Source of the DNA: Boswellia sacra
Lineage: Eukaryota > Streptophyta > Magnoliopsida > Sapindales > Burseraceae
Length of the DNA: 64,000 bases
Assembly: GCA_013180625.2 (NCBI GenBank)
Contig: SNVD02016055.1
Location: forward strand, 1 to 64,000
Direction of reading: 5' to 3'
Notes under the pieces: generated by a model
The model's input: only the letters and a program-made list of their open reading frames with translations
The model's database searches: none
Told to the model about the DNA's origin: nothing
Made by a program: the position numbers and the translations under genes
Shown here: positions 1 to 10,565 of the stretch, in pieces
How positions within the stretch are numbered: the stretch's first letter is position 1
Layout of the letters: every line of letters starts with the position of its first letter

Positions 1-15
1 ACTTTCTGTCCCACT

Positions 16-558
16 TCAAAAATTCTTCATGGAGATCATTTTATCATGAAATGCCTTAGTTTTCTCCTTGTAAATTCTGGAATTCTCATAGGCATCATTT
101 CTAAGTTCTTCTAATTCTTGCAGTTGAAGCTTCCTTTGTTCTCCAGCAGCATCCATCTCCATGTTACAAAGCTTTACTGCCCACCATGCTTTATGTTCGA
201 GCTCCACTGGAAGGTGGCATGGCTTACCGTAGACTAACCTGTACGGAGACATACCAATAGGTGTCTTGTAAGCAGTTCGGTATGCCCAAAGTGCATCATT
301 CAATCGTAGGCTCCAATCTTTTCGGTTGGGATTCACTGTCTTCTCGAGAATGGACTTGACTTCTCTATTTGAAATTTCAACTTGACCACTAGTTTGTGGA
401 TGATATGCAGTAGACACCTTGTGAGTGATGTTGTATTTCTTGAGCAAGGCTTCAACTGATCGGTTGCAGAAGTGTGTCCCTTTGTCACTAATCATGGCTC
501 TTGGTGTTCCAAATCTCGCAAAAATGTTAGATTTCACAAAAATCTGTTCCTTTGACAA
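16..558 (-). pseudogene. Athila integrase, C-terminal part of core
   Basis: The 180-codon open frame carries the second half of the retroviral-type integrase core: a [15 protein letters not shown] stretch with the second catalytic Asp, and [16 protein letters not shown] with the catalytic Glu, followed by the [20 protein letters not shown] segment typical of Athila integrases. The first catalytic Asp and about 70 residues around it are missing: the zinc-binding region just upstream (about 560-690) runs into [10 protein letters not shown] with only a few residues between. The enzyme would join element cDNA to chromosomal DNA; this copy cannot be active. The frame continues toward the left edge. 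Confidence 0.85.
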
Positions 559-1307
559 CGATCACAAGCTTTGCAAAATAGATATGCATCTTTGAACAAT
601 GATGGCCAGTAGACTCCACAATCAAGAACTTTCAGGGCTGTTCTTTTTGGTCCAAAGTGACCGCCACATGCATAAGAATGACAGAAGGTCAAAATTGAAT
701 TAAATTAGATTCCTCTCCCCCACAAACGCCCTTCTTATCACTTGGTCAGAACATGCTTCCATAGTGCGGATCTCCCAGATGTAATACTTGGCAATGTTCT
801 TGATCTTGTCTCTTTGAGCTCGAGTCAAGTCATGTGGTAGCTTCTTGGTAACTAAGTAGTTGACAATATTTGCATACCAAGGGGCTACTATATTTAGAGA
901 CAACAATTGTTCATCCGGAAAACTTTCTTGTAATGGCAGTGCATTCTTATCATGGACAATGCGACTGAGATGGTCTGCAACTAAGTTTTCACTTCCCTTC
1001 TTATCTTTGATCTCCAAGTCAAATTTCTGTAAAAGGAGTATCCACCTGATAAGCCTTGGTTTTGCATCTTTCTTTGTGAGCAAGTACCTCAAAGCTGCAT
1101 GATCAGAATAAACGGTTACTTAGTACCAATCAAATAAGATCGAAACTTTTCTAAAGCAAAAATAACCGCTAGCAGCTCTTTCTCAGTGGTAGAATAATTA
1201 AGCTGAGCATCATTTAAAGTTCGAGATGTATAGTAAATGGTATGTGGAATTCTGCCAATTCGTTGACCCAAAACGGCACCCACAGCGTAGTCACTTGCAT
1301 CGCACAT
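559..1307 (-). pseudogene. Athila RNase H and integrase zinc-binding domain
   Basis: Two open stretches cover this interval. At 1116-1307 the RNase H start is seen as [12 protein letters not shown] followed by [10 protein letters not shown] and the TTEKELLAV box with the catalytic Glu. At 700-1092 the rest follows: [16 protein letters not shown] and the ADHLSRI motif with the last catalytic Asp. Downstream, at 560-690, a His-His-Cys-Cys zinc finger (CHSYACGGHFG ... CKACDRCQ) is visible but in another frame. The domain would degrade the RNA strand during cDNA synthesis. Frameshifts near 1100 and 700 separate the pieces. Confidence 0.85.
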
Positions 1308-1310
1308 GAT

Positions 1311-2365
1311 CTAGAATGGATGATTCCAATTCGGAGATTGGATTACTGGAGCCGAAGTCAAGAGTTCCTTTAGTTTCTCAAATGCCTCTTTGCATTTCTC
1401 ATCAAATTCAAAGGCCACATCATTCTGTAATAATCTGTATAAGGGCAATGCTATCTTCGAGAAATCTTTGATGAATCTACGATAAAAACCTGCATGACCA
1501 AGAAACGAACGAATATCCCACACACTTGTGGGAGGTGGTAAGGAACATATAAGATCTATCTTGGATTTATTAACCTCTATACCCTTAGTAGAAATAACAT
1601 GTCCCAAAACTATACCCTGATCTACCATAAAATGACATTTCTCCCAATTCAGAACAAGGTTAGTTTCTATACATCTTTGAAGTATAAGGTAAGGTTGTCA
1701 AGGCATTTATCAAAAGAATCACCAAAAACACTAAAGTCATCCATAAATACCTCTATGATATTCTCAACATAATCAGAGAAAATACTTACCATACACCTTT
1801 GGAAAGTGGCAGGGGCATTGCAAAGACCGAACGGCATGTGTCGATACGCAAATGTACCAAATGGGCATGTAAATGTAGTTTTCTCTTGATCTTCAGGGGC
1901 AATGACAATCTGATTATAGCCTGAATAGCCATCAAGAAAACAATAATGAGAATGACCTGCTAATCTCTCCAGCATTTGATCAATGAATGGCAAAGGAAAG
2001 TGATCCTTGCGAGTTGCTAAATTGAGCTTCCGATAATCAATACAAACTCGTCAGCCGGTTTGGATACGAGTGGGAACTAGCTCATTATTGTCATTCTTAA
2101 CCACCGTAACACCAGATTTCTTTGGAACAACTTGGACTGGACTCACCCACTTGCTGTCCGAAATTGGATAAATCACACCCACATCTAACAATTTCAAGAT
2201 TTCTTTCTTGACAACTTCCATCATTGGAGGGTTCAACCTCCGCTGTGCTTCTCGAGTGGGCTTGGATCCTTCTTCTAATAAGATACGGTGCATGCATATG
2301 GCTGGGCTAATACCTTTGATGTCAGCAATTGTCCACCCAATGGCTGTTTTGTGATCTCGAAGCAC
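1311..2365 (-). pseudogene. Athila reverse transcriptase
   Basis: Three open stretches (2051-2365, 1667-1993, 1311-1628) make up the RT. In order they show the fingers region (LLDVGVIYPISDSKWVSPVQ), the FLDGYSGYNQI box with the first active-site Asp, the MPFGLCNAPATFQRCM box, the FMDDFSVFG active-site pair near 1740, and the thumb/connection SFLGHAGFYRRFI. An in-frame TGA near 2051 sits just before RVCIDYR, where the family normally has a Trp (TGG). A frameshift near 1660 separates the thumb. All catalytic residues remain visible, but no continuous product is possible. Confidence 0.88.
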
Positions 2366-3350
2366 TCGGATGAGTTTCTCTTCTTGTAATGGTGCAAGGC
2401 CTTTGCTATTATGACTGGCAAAGTATCTTTCTCACCCAAGGAATACATGTTTCAAATGATCTGGAAGAGGCTTAAGCTCCAAGGCAGGTGCTTTCATCAC
2501 AGAAGGAAAAGTTTCTCATTAGATAAAGGCAATTCAATGTACGAAACATCATACCTGTTTGTGGTGATAGCTATAGTCTCATCCAAGCTTGCCACAGCTT
2601 CTCCACTTCTTTAGACACTTGTATCAACTTCCTCGATTCTCTGGAATTTTTGCCCCTATGTGCTCACTAATGGCTACTTCCAATGCATCCTTGCGAGTTA
2701 ACTCAAAAAGTTGTTGTGCCAAAGAATCAATAACATCCACTGCAAAAACAGAATGCAAGTCACTAGGGTACCTCATTGCCTCAAAAATATTGAAACGAAT
2801 CACCTCGCCATCAAATTCCATGGTAAGAGTGCCATCATGAACATCAATCTTAGTTCGGGCAGTTTTCAAGAATGGTCTCCCCAAAAGAATCGGTGTTGGA
2901 TTGGGAGATGTCTCATCCTCCATTTCAAGAACATAAAGTCTGCTGGAAATACCAATTGATTCACCTGCACAAGCACATCTTCCACAACTCCCTTGGGATA
3001 TGCATTAGAACGATCAGCAAGTTGAATTACAATACCAGTTTCCGCAAGGGTCCAAGATTCAAAGAAGCATAAATAGAATATGGCATGACATTAATAGATG
3101 CTCCTAAATCTAACATAGCTCTTTCAAACTTGGTATTACCAATGGTGCATGGAATGGTGAACGTACCTGGATCTTTGCATTTCGGAGGAATTTTTCTTTG
3201 CAATACAGCTGAAACATTTTCCCCCACACTTACCTTCTCATTTCCTTTCAACTTTCTCTTGTTGGTGCATAACTCCTTCAGAAATTTTGCATAACGAGGT
3301 ACTTGCTTGATAGCATCCAGAAGTGGTATATTCACCTCGATCTTGCGAAA
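2366..3350 (-). pseudogene. Athila retropepsin-type protease region
   Basis: At 3027-3335 an open frame ends with the protease active site in the form DLGASINVMPYS, preceded by PGTFTIPCTIG. The second half (2624-2923) contains ILLGRPFLKTARTKIDV, the conserved flap-to-C-terminus part of Athila proteases, and GEVIRFNIFEAM. The two halves are in different frames. The enzyme would cut the gag-pol polyprotein. The stretch 2366-2620 links protease to RT and has no recognisable motif of its own. Confidence 0.8.
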
Positions 3351-3365
3351 AGTTTCCAGGATTTC

Positions 3366-4980
3366 CTATTCTTGTTCCTCCTTCTTTGATTTTGCAAATC
3401 TGCTAGGAAAAGGTGGAGGAGTAACATATGAAGGAATATGGGTTTTTGGATTTACCTTAGAAGATGATGTTTTATTCATGGTGGAAGTGGTGTTATCCCC
3501 TTCATCAGTTTGTGATTTCTTTGGTGGAATCTCTAATTGTTTCCCACTTCTCAAAGTTACAGCACTAGCATTCTCTCTTGGATTGATCACCGGCTGAGAA
3601 GGTAATTTTCCTGAGCTTTGACTCTCAAATTTGCTCATGTTAGTGGCCAATTGTCCCATTTGATTTTCCAGGTTTTGGATACTTGCCCTAGTTTCCTGCT
3701 GAAATTGCATTGTGTTAGTGGCAAGTGCTTTAACAATATCCTGGAGAGACATACCTGAATTTTGTGGAGCTGGTTGTGGTTGGTGGTTGTGCTTGAAATG
3801 GTTGCTGCACCCTTGGTTGATTGAAACCTGGTGGTCGATGTGGCATGGCATTTGGGGCAATTGGTTGATGATTCCCATATCTTAAATTAGGGTGATCTCT
3901 CCATCCAGCATTGTAAGTATTGGAGAAAGGGTCATACCTTTGCCTTGGTTGTCCTGGAAATCCACCCATGGCATTGGCTTGTTTTGTATCTCCTTCTTGC
4001 AAAGTTGGACACATGTCGGTTGGATGGTCCATGGCAGAACATACTCCACATGCATAAGATTGCTGCATATGTCCTACAGCCATTTTTTTTACAAGAGAGG
4101 TAAGTTCACAAAGTTGTTGTTCAATGTTTGAAGTACTTACCTCATTTACTCTTTTTGGTAGTTGTGGCTCAAATTGACTGCTGAATTGTTGGGAGTTCGC
4201 TGCCATGTCACTAATCAAACGTCTTGCCACGTTCGGTGTTTTATTAACTAGTGCTCCACCACTAGCAGCATCAATGATACTCCTTTCCATGGGTAGGAGA
4301 CCCTCATAGAAATATTGAATTAGGAGTCCATCACTAATTTGGTGGTTTGGATAGCTAGCACATAACCTCTTAAATCTCTCCCAATATTCATGAAGTGATT
4401 CTCCATTGTGTTGTCGAATGCCACTAATATCTTTTCTAATATTTGTAACTTTCGAGGCTGGAAAGTATTTCTCCAAAAAGAGTTTACTCATCTCATTCCA
4501 AGTGGTAATGGTACCTGGTGGTAGATAGTATAGCCAATCTTTTGCCGAATCTGCTAATGAGAATGGGAAAGCTCTCAATTTAATTTGCTCTTCAGAAACG
4601 CCGGTTGGCTTCATACTTGAGCATACCACATGAAATTCTTTGAGGTGTTTGTTCGGATCCTCTCCTGCAAAACCATGAAATGTAGGCAAGAGATGAATCA
4701 GTCCAGATTTAAGTTCAAAATCTATCTCAAAATTGGTGCTTATGCATAGCGGTTGTTGATCAATAATTGGAGCCGCTAACTCCTTAAGAGTCTGATCGTT
4801 TTCCATCGCCATTGCTTCCGATTCAGATTTGATTGAACTGCAAGAAGATGGGAGGGAAGTATGTCGTGCAAGGTCAAATTCTGGAGGTGGAGTTGAAATT
4901 GACCGATTTAGCCTTAAATTCGAGGATTGGAGAAACTCCTTAATTCTCTTAAGTCGTTGATCCGCTTCTCCCTCGGACAT
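3366..4980 (-). pseudogene. Athila gag
   Basis: The 416-codon frame 3730-4980 begins MSEGEADQRLKRIKEF and contains the retrotransposon gag (capsid) domain: HLLPTFHGFAGEDPNKHLKEF, then LPPGTITTWNEMSKLFLEKYFP and SLHEYWERFKRLCASYPNHQ. A Gln/Pro-rich tail follows. A frameshift near 3750-3870 moves into a second frame (3366-3878) that continues with MQFQQETRASIQNLENQMGQ and the AVTLRSGKQLE motif just before protease. Gag would form the virus-like particle in the cytoplasm. The start is the first Met after the PBS and untranslated leader. Confidence 0.88.
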
Positions 4981-5060
4981 AAAAACCTAAACACAAACAA
5001 TCAGGAAATAACAATCAAGAATCAGTAGTAAAAACAGAATAACAAATTGATTAGAAAATC

Positions 5061-5080
5061 AATCCCCGGCAACGGCGCCA
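5061..5080 (-). promoter_or_regulatory. Primer-binding site (tRNA-Asp type)
   Basis: On the minus strand this reads TGGCGCCGTTGCCGGGGATT, which matches the 3' end of plant tRNA-Asp, the primer known for Athila elements. It lies 6 bp inside the LTR end at 5087. Confidence 0.9.
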
Positions 5081-5086
5081 AAAACT

Positions 5087-6507
5087 TGATGCGTTCGAAA
5101 CTAGCAAGTATACTAGTCGCACAAGTAATAAAGTGATAAGTAGATATCGTTCCCACGAGGATTGATTCTAATTGAATTTGTTATTTTCCAGCAATAATAA
5201 ACTAAACAGGGGGGTTTTTTTGATTGATTAACTAAACTTAATACGAAAGCAAATGAAGAATAACACAAAGCAAAGTTAAATGGAGTGAAAAATCAATGAG
5301 AGACACTTGGTTAAGAGTTCATTCTCTGCCATAAGATATGAATTTGTGAATTAACCTAGAATTGTAATCCAATTACAGCATTGAAGTTATCAACCGTAGA
5401 TAACAACAAGCTCTGTTATCCCAATCTTTCCTTACTGTGTTGTTAAATAAAACAAGCTCTTTATTTAATCTCTATCCATTAAACAACCTAGAACAAGCTC
5501 TCTGAGTTTAATTCGATGGAAGCATTACGATGAGAAAGATAGGTTGATATAAGCAATAATCACACAAGTTCAGATTATTTAACCTAGGTTGTATTTTCCA
5601 ATTGCAATCTCTGATCACAATTTTGCTACTAATGATTGGAAATTCATGACAATTACGGATCAAGATTTCTAATCTAGCAATAGACAACAACAAATTATAT
5701 TCAGTTGGCCATTCCAAATACAATCAGTAAGCAATCATAAGCATTAGATATGGAAAATACAAGCAACTTCAATGAGAGAATTGGATAACAATTTCTTACA
5801 CAATAAACTCACAAAATCCATATCAAGGGCTTTGAAATCACCCTCAACCAATTCAGATTTAGTTACACATATTCAATCAAAATAACAAAAACAATACAGA
5901 GAAATTCCAGAATTGAAAAGGAAAGAAAGAACTTAGCAAATTCTTTGAAAATCTTCTTTGTAGATGAATCTTCTTAGAATTGTAGTTCCTCCTCTTTCAA
6001 AATCTTTTTTCTCCTTCAAGAACTCCAAGGGATGAGAGAAATCCAGAAATGCAGCCTCCTCCCACGTTTTTCCCCCTTCAAGTTATGAAAATAAAACCCT
6101 AAAATGCGTTTAAATACTCTGCTACAGTAACCTGCTACAGTGTCCCGTATTATACATGCTACAGTGATTTGTGGAATTACATTTCTATACTTCTCACACT
6201 GTTTTGATTACAACTTTTGGTACACTGAATGGATTTATAAACCGTAAATTTCTCCAGAAAATAGACTTTGAGAGCTTTTCAAAGGTATATAATATGTCGT
6301 CGGGTTCATTGTATATCAATACAATTAAATCCGAGAAGATCACTGACTAGCAGAGGTGAAAATGAAGGTTTTACTCCATTTTTGTGCAAGTTGCTCCAAA
6401 ACTCCTACAAACATCAAAACCACACAAAAACATAAAAATACCGAGGAATATAGCAAAGAAACATGGACAAATTGATATGAAAGTAATACATAAATAGACA
6501 CCTATCA
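5087..6507 (-). repeat. Athila 5' LTR (1421 bp)
   Basis: On the minus strand the LTR starts TGATAGGTGTC (at 6507) and ends CGAACGCATCA (at 5087), giving matching TGAT/ATCA termini. The length suits Athila. It has no coding content; short open frames inside it are chance. The flank beyond 6507 is the LTR fragment of another element. Confidence 0.88.
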
Positions 6508-6662
6508 ATGTACTTCCATTAGGAAATATAATACTAATCCTAGTTAAACTAGAAAAAACCAAAATTAAATCCTAAATAAAATAGTAAACTATTAATTAGG
6601 AAAATAATTCCAATTAGGATTACTCCTAATTTAGGAAGTCAAAACCCTAATAATAGTCAAAA
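6508..6662 (-). repeat. Inverted LTR fragment of the small LTR element
   Basis: This stretch is the reverse complement of part of the LTR at 6663-7086 (compare TTTCCTAATGGAAGTA on the minus strand near 6515 with the plus-strand copy near 6850). The two face each other head to head. The Athila element is inserted in this fragment, so its missing portion should lie left of the window. Confidence 0.85.
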
Positions 6663-7086
6663 TCAATTAGGGATTTTAATTTTGATTTTAGGGATTTTAA
6701 TAAATTGGGAATTTTGACTATTATTAGGGATTTTGACTTCCTAAATTGGGAGTAATCCTAATTGGAGTTATTTTCCTAATTAATAATTTACTATTTTATT
6801 TAGGATTTAATTTTGGTATTTTCTAGTTTAACTAGGATTAGTATTGTATTTCCTAATGGAAGTATATTTCCTAGTTAAGTTATGATTTTCGGCACTATAA
6901 ATAAGTGTCTTTAGTTATTTTATTTCTTAGATTTGGTTGTTACGGTTTTTTTATGTTTCAGTAAAAAGATTGTCTCCTCCCTCAATTTCACTCAATTTCT
7001 CCCTAAATTTCTTCTATTGTTTCTTCATTTTCCTCTATCTACATCTCCCTCCTTTCTTTTATCTTGAGGAACCTCGTTCCTCATCA
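6663..7086 (+). repeat. Left LTR of short element (5'-truncated)
   Basis: It is collinear with 8070-8494, with scattered substitutions. A promoter-like CACTATAAATAAGTG lies near 6893. It ends GTTCCTCATCA, directly before the PBS. Confidence 0.85.
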
Positions 7087-7088
7087 AT

Positions 7089-7100
7089 TGATATCAGAGC
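7089..7100 (+). promoter_or_regulatory. Primer-binding site (tRNA-iMet type)
   Basis: TGATATCAGAGC differs by one base from the plant consensus TGGTATCAGAGC and lies 2 bp after the LTR end. Confidence 0.8.
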
Positions 7101-7242
7101 GTGGTTTTGATCCCCTCTTATACTATTTATCATTTAATTTTTGTTTAATCTATAAACCCTAAACCTTCCATCGCCATTAATTAACTTTACCTCAATTTTA
7201 TCTTTCATCACCCCTACCCAAAAAAAAAAAAATTACAGTCAC

Positions 7243-7336
7243 TATTCACTGGAGTTACTGTTCACCGAAATTACTGTTCATCAGTGTACTGTTTACCACG
7301 GATACTGTTCACCAAAGTTACTGTTCACCGCGACCA
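7243..7336 (+). repeat. Leader with repeated ACTGTTCACC-like motif
   Basis: Six imperfect copies of a 10-base word (ACTGTTCACC, ACTGTTCATC, ACTGTTTACC and similar) occur at spacings of about 15-17 bases just before the ORF. Related words (ACTGTTTATCACTG, ACTGTTAATCACC) occur in the chromovirus leader at 12165-12210, so they may be an element-specific leader or packaging feature; function unknown. Confidence 0.6.
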
Positions 7337-7350
7337 CCATCATACTGTTC

Positions 7351-8010
7351 TTGTCGATATCTACAATGTGTCGTTCAGTACAAACTTTAATACTCTCAAT
7401 GATACAAGCCTCAGAAAATAGGATAAACAATAGGATTGATGCTCTAGAGAGTAGAATGGATGCCATGGAAGATAAAATTACAGAAATATTAACAACTGTA
7501 AAAGCCTTACAAGCTTCCTTTCTTAAGATATATGGCCCTAATTTGGAGTCATCCACCAAATATAGGAATCAAGAGATCTTGGGTGCAACTCCTAAGAACC
7601 ATGAGAATGAGTATGATGATTCTAGTGGAGATGATGAAGCAAGCGAGATTGATCTTGTAGATAGGCATGAATCTAGAGGTGATATTGAAAGCGAGGGCAA
7701 GATGAATTCTAAAGATGTTGTGGAACCTACATGTGAAGAATCTCATGAAATCATTCAAGAAATCGATTTCATAGGTTGTGATTCATATATGGGTTCTTTT
7801 ACTTCTATCATTGGGTCAACGGTCAAGTCTTCCATGGGGATTATTGTTTCTCTACCAATATTGAAGGCCGCTGAAGTATCAGTAATTTTTCTATTATGTC
7901 TGCTTCCAATATTGGATTGTCATGGAGCGAAGATTTGGATTGACGACTTTCCAATGATCGTGCAAGATAAGACGTGGCGTTTCCTCGTGTATTGGCAACT
8001 TCCTCCTTGA
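7351..8010 (+). CDS. Unrecognised coiled-coil ORF of the short LTR element
   Basis: The 219-codon frame starts at an ATG about 250 bases past the PBS and fills most of the internal region. Residues of about 20-55 have a heptad-like, charged pattern (NRIDALESRMDAMEDKITEIL) expected of a coiled coil. The middle is acidic (DDSSGDDEASEIDL), and the C-terminal third has a hydrophobic stretch (VSVIFLLCLLPIL). No zinc knuckle, protease or capsid motif is seen. The N-terminal coiled coil recalls the start of some gypsy gag proteins, so a gag remnant fused to a run of the 3' leader is possible, but I do not recognise a family. The hydrophobic end may be translated non-coding sequence. Confidence 0.45.
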   Translation: MSISTMCRSVQTLILSMIQASENRINNRIDALESRMDAMEDKITEILTTVKALQASFLKIYGPNLESSTKYRNQEILGATPKNHENEYDDSSGDDEASEIDLVDRHESRGDIESEGKMNSKDVVEPTCEESHEIIQEIDFIGCDSYMGSFTSIIGSTVKSSMGIIVSLPILKAAEVSVIFLLCLLPILDCHGAKIWIDDFPMIVQDKTWRFLVYWQLPP

Positions 8011-8049
8011 CACTCGCCAGGAGTCGAGTTCTTTCAAGCAGAGGAGAAT

Positions 8050-8494
8050 TGATGTAGGACAAATTAAGAATAAATTAGGGATTTTAATTTTGATTTTAGG
8101 GATTATAATAAATTAGGGATTTTGACTATTATTAGGGATTTTGACTTCCTAAATCGGGAGTAATCCTAATTGCAGTTATTTTCCTAATTAATAGTTTATT
8201 ATTTTATTTAGGATTTAATTTTGGTATTTTTTAGTTTAACTAAGATTAGTATTATATTTCCTAATGGAAGTATATTTCCTAGTTAGATTATGATTGTCGG
8301 CACTATAAATAAGTGTCTTTAGTTATTTTATTTCTTAGATTTGATTGTTATTGGTTTTTTATCTTTTAGTAAAAAGATTGTCTTCTCCTTTAATTTCACT
8401 CTATTTCTCCCTAAATTTCTTCTATTGTTTCTCCTCTTTCCTTTGTCTACATCTCCCTCATTTCTTTTATCTTGAGGAACCCCGTTCCTCATCA
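8050..8494 (+). repeat. Right LTR of short element (445 bp)
   Basis: It is complete, with TGATG/CATCA inverted termini, and is preceded by a purine tract. The base after it begins an unrelated sequence that carries a splice acceptor at 8516-8519. Confidence 0.88.
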
Positions 8495-8519
8495 GATAAA
8501 TTGCTTTTCCTTTTTGTAG

Positions 8520-8592
8520 AGACTCTAGTGAGTCACAACATATTTGTCAAGCTAATGATTCTCCTCCAATTACGAGAGTTTCGTCTGACAAG
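8520..8592 (+). other. Candidate internal exon of an unidentified host gene
   Basis: A pyrimidine-rich tract and TTTTTGTAG precede this stretch and AAG/GTTTGTTA follows it, both good plant splice signals. The frame from 8521 is open for 24 codons (DSSESQHICQANDSPP and on to VSSDK). I do not recognise the protein. The upstream intron, if real, now contains the short LTR element. Confidence 0.35.
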
Positions 8593-9715
8593 GTTTGTTA
8601 CTCCTTTTGCCTAACAATTAACATCATTCTAAACTTTTTGTTTCATTTTTTCTTAGTGACTTGCTGCATACTATGAAAGTGTTATTGCCACTGCTTCTTG
8701 GGGTAGCTAGTGTTACTCTGCTTGCCTTCCACGTAGGAACTTGGGTAGGTTAGTTTGGGTGAAGGCCGGTCAGGCCCAAACTTGGGGATCAAGACTCAGG
8801 CCAACCACATTCAGGCTTGAGTTGCTGACTTCAAGTTGTATATGGTTCAAGTCATGAGTTGGCTTTTCATGGAAAAGTTGCTATCCTTGCACAACTTATG
8901 CATAGCATTTTTTACTTATGAATCTATAACATTGTGCGTTAACCTCATGTCCTTTTAAGAATGTTATGAAAGATAAGATAATGAAGGAAGTATACTTGAA
9001 ATGCTTTCGGCAGTATATAGGAACTGTAACAGTACATTTAGCTTAGATGGCCATCATAATAGTAACTTTTGTTTTATACCTTCAACGTCGGGTTAGGTTT
9101 GGGTTGTGCTGTCCAATGCTTAACCCATGCCGAGTTTCGCCTTAGTTCTGGTTGGAGAACTTTTAACCACAAGCCTTCCCTTTTCTTGTTGATTCAATTC
9201 AGTCCATTCGTGGCTTTGGGTTTGTTGAATTCAGGTGAACTCACTGAAATTGTAGCTTTGTTTGCCTGTTCTTGCACTAGAAATGTTACCTGATATTGAA
9301 CTCTTTACATAATTTCAGGCAATGAGACTTGGCTCTTAGGCTGTAGATATAACTTGATTTTACAGTATGAATTGAGTAAATAACTTTTGTAAACTAATGG
9401 CGTAGTCTACTTCTTGCAACTCGCATCTTTTGAGTGTTTTTAGCATAGAATTTTGTAGCTGTTGGATAGCAAGACCCTATTTTATGTTTCACTGCTGTAG
9501 GAAATTCAGGCTTTTGTTCTATCTTCATCTTGCTTCACATTCAGTATGTATAAATAAAGATCATGTAAAAATATCCTCCAATTAACATTCATCACCTTTG
9601 AACTGGAATTACCTTACGAGTCAAAGTTTTGACCTTACCATGCAAAGTTAAGGAATTTGCTTGACATCCAGTTGCCTGGTGCTAACATAATTGTTCCAAA
9701 TGTAATTGATCTCAG
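8593..9715. other. Non-coding stretch, probable intron or intergenic DNA
   Basis: AT-rich single-copy-looking sequence with several pyrimidine/AG sites but no convincing open exon. A 74-codon open frame at 9069-9293 has no recognisable content. No repeat of other window sequence was noticed. Confidence 0.4.
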
Positions 9716-9958
9716 GATTGTTTTGCATCCCACGCAATGAATTAAACGGGTCGATTTGTTGGGGAGAGGCTCAATAAGGTGATAAACCTTCAAGCATTAT
9801 TATTTTTTTTTTTTTCAAAATAATTAGTTACTGTTCGATTTGTATAAAATTTTATTCTCTTTCCTTTGTTCTTGTTTTAGATTGAATCAAGTGCAAAGCA
9901 TCTGCAAGCTGGACATGCGCCCAAGACAATGATAGTAGACAATAGAAGAAGAATCTAA
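9716..9958 (+). other. Candidate terminal exons of an unidentified host gene
   Basis: Two exon-like segments are bounded by splice signals: 9716-9778 (after ATCTCAG, before AATAAG/GTGATAA) and 9881-9958 (after a T-rich tract ending TTGTTTTAG, with a stop at 9956-9958). Joined in phase, the last 35 or so codons read smoothly (ERLNK, then IESSAKHLQAGHAPKTMIVD), ending NRRRI-stop. One in-frame TAA lies near the start of the first segment, so either the acceptor is elsewhere or the gene is decayed. The family is not recognised. Confidence 0.35.
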
Positions 9959-10565
9959 CAATTTTTTAGGATGGGAACCAATTGGATAAAAAGTTTTGGA
10001 TTTTTCAGACTTGGCTGTTGCCAACATAATTTTTGCGCTTCTGTTACCTCAGTGGATTAGACATGCTCATTCTGTGAATGCACCTGTAAACTACGGCCAT
10101 TAGATATTTGATTACTGACAACACTTGCTTTTTGCCTTTTTATTTTATTTTAATTTCAAGAAAGTGGCATCATGTGTCACAGAGCAGGTAATTTTTTCTT
10201 TCGAGTAATTAGCTTTATAATTTAGGACAGAAACATTGTGACGCTAGCAATTTTCACAAACTGACAGACAGGACAAACACTGGCCAATAAAACACAATCT
10301 TTACATAAACACAGGTGCCCATAATGCATCAACAAAACGGACGCCTCCTTTCTCTTGCATGCTCTGCAGATCAATTGATTCCTAGACATAGATTTTGAAG
10401 ATCCACCTGGAATGCTTAGATAGTTGTTGGGGTCAATGTAGACAGGACTTTAGCGACCGAGCAATCTCCAATTCCCGCTAATCAATCTACTCCTCCTGCG
10501 AACCATTGATGAGCCAGCCGAGCTTGTTTGTTTAGTTTGGTTTTTTCTTTCTCTGAGTAATGCCC
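9959..10565. other. Convergent 3' region between two exon candidates
   Basis: No open frame or repeat is evident. It lies between a plus-strand stop (9958) and a minus-strand stop (10566), which is what the 3' UTRs of two convergent genes would look like. Confidence 0.35.

Larger units (their letters stand above)
1..6507 (-). mobile_element. Athila-lineage Ty3/gypsy retrotransposon, 3' end outside window
   Basis: Read on the minus strand, the order is 5' LTR (5087-6507), PBS, gag, aspartic protease, RT, RNase H, integrase, which is the Ty3/gypsy order. The tRNA-Asp-type primer site, the LTR of about 1.4 kb, the LRSGKQ motif after gag and the FMDDFSVFG form of the RT active site all point to the Athila lineage. 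The 3' LTR lies to the left of base 1. The coding part is broken by frameshifts and stops and has lost part of integrase, so this copy is not autonomous. The 5' LTR is followed directly by the inverted LTR fragment of another element, so this is a nested insertion; the 5-bp duplication on this side would be ATGTA (6508-6512) but its partner is not visible. Confidence 0.9.
6663..8494 (+). mobile_element. Short non-autonomous LTR retroelement (about 1.8 kb)
   Basis: Two direct repeats of about 0.43 kb (6663-7086 and 8050-8494) flank a 0.96-kb internal region with a tRNA-Met-type PBS next to the left LTR and a purine-rich tract (GCAGAGGAGAA) next to the right one. The complete right LTR runs TGATGTAGG...CCTCATCA; the left LTR lacks its first 20 or so bases, where it meets the inverted fragment. 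There is no RT, integrase or protease. The internal end and LTR start resemble those of the chromovirus at 11754-24664 (AATTGATGTAG junction and shared leader phrases), so it is probably a derivative mobilised by such an element. Confidence 0.82.

Noticed and set aside
6371..6562. 63-codon minus-strand frame at the Athila LTR edge
   Set aside because: It spans the LTR terminus and the neighbouring element, so it cannot be a gene of either.
9069..9293. 74-codon frame in the intron-like region
   Set aside because: No recognisable composition, start context or splice support.
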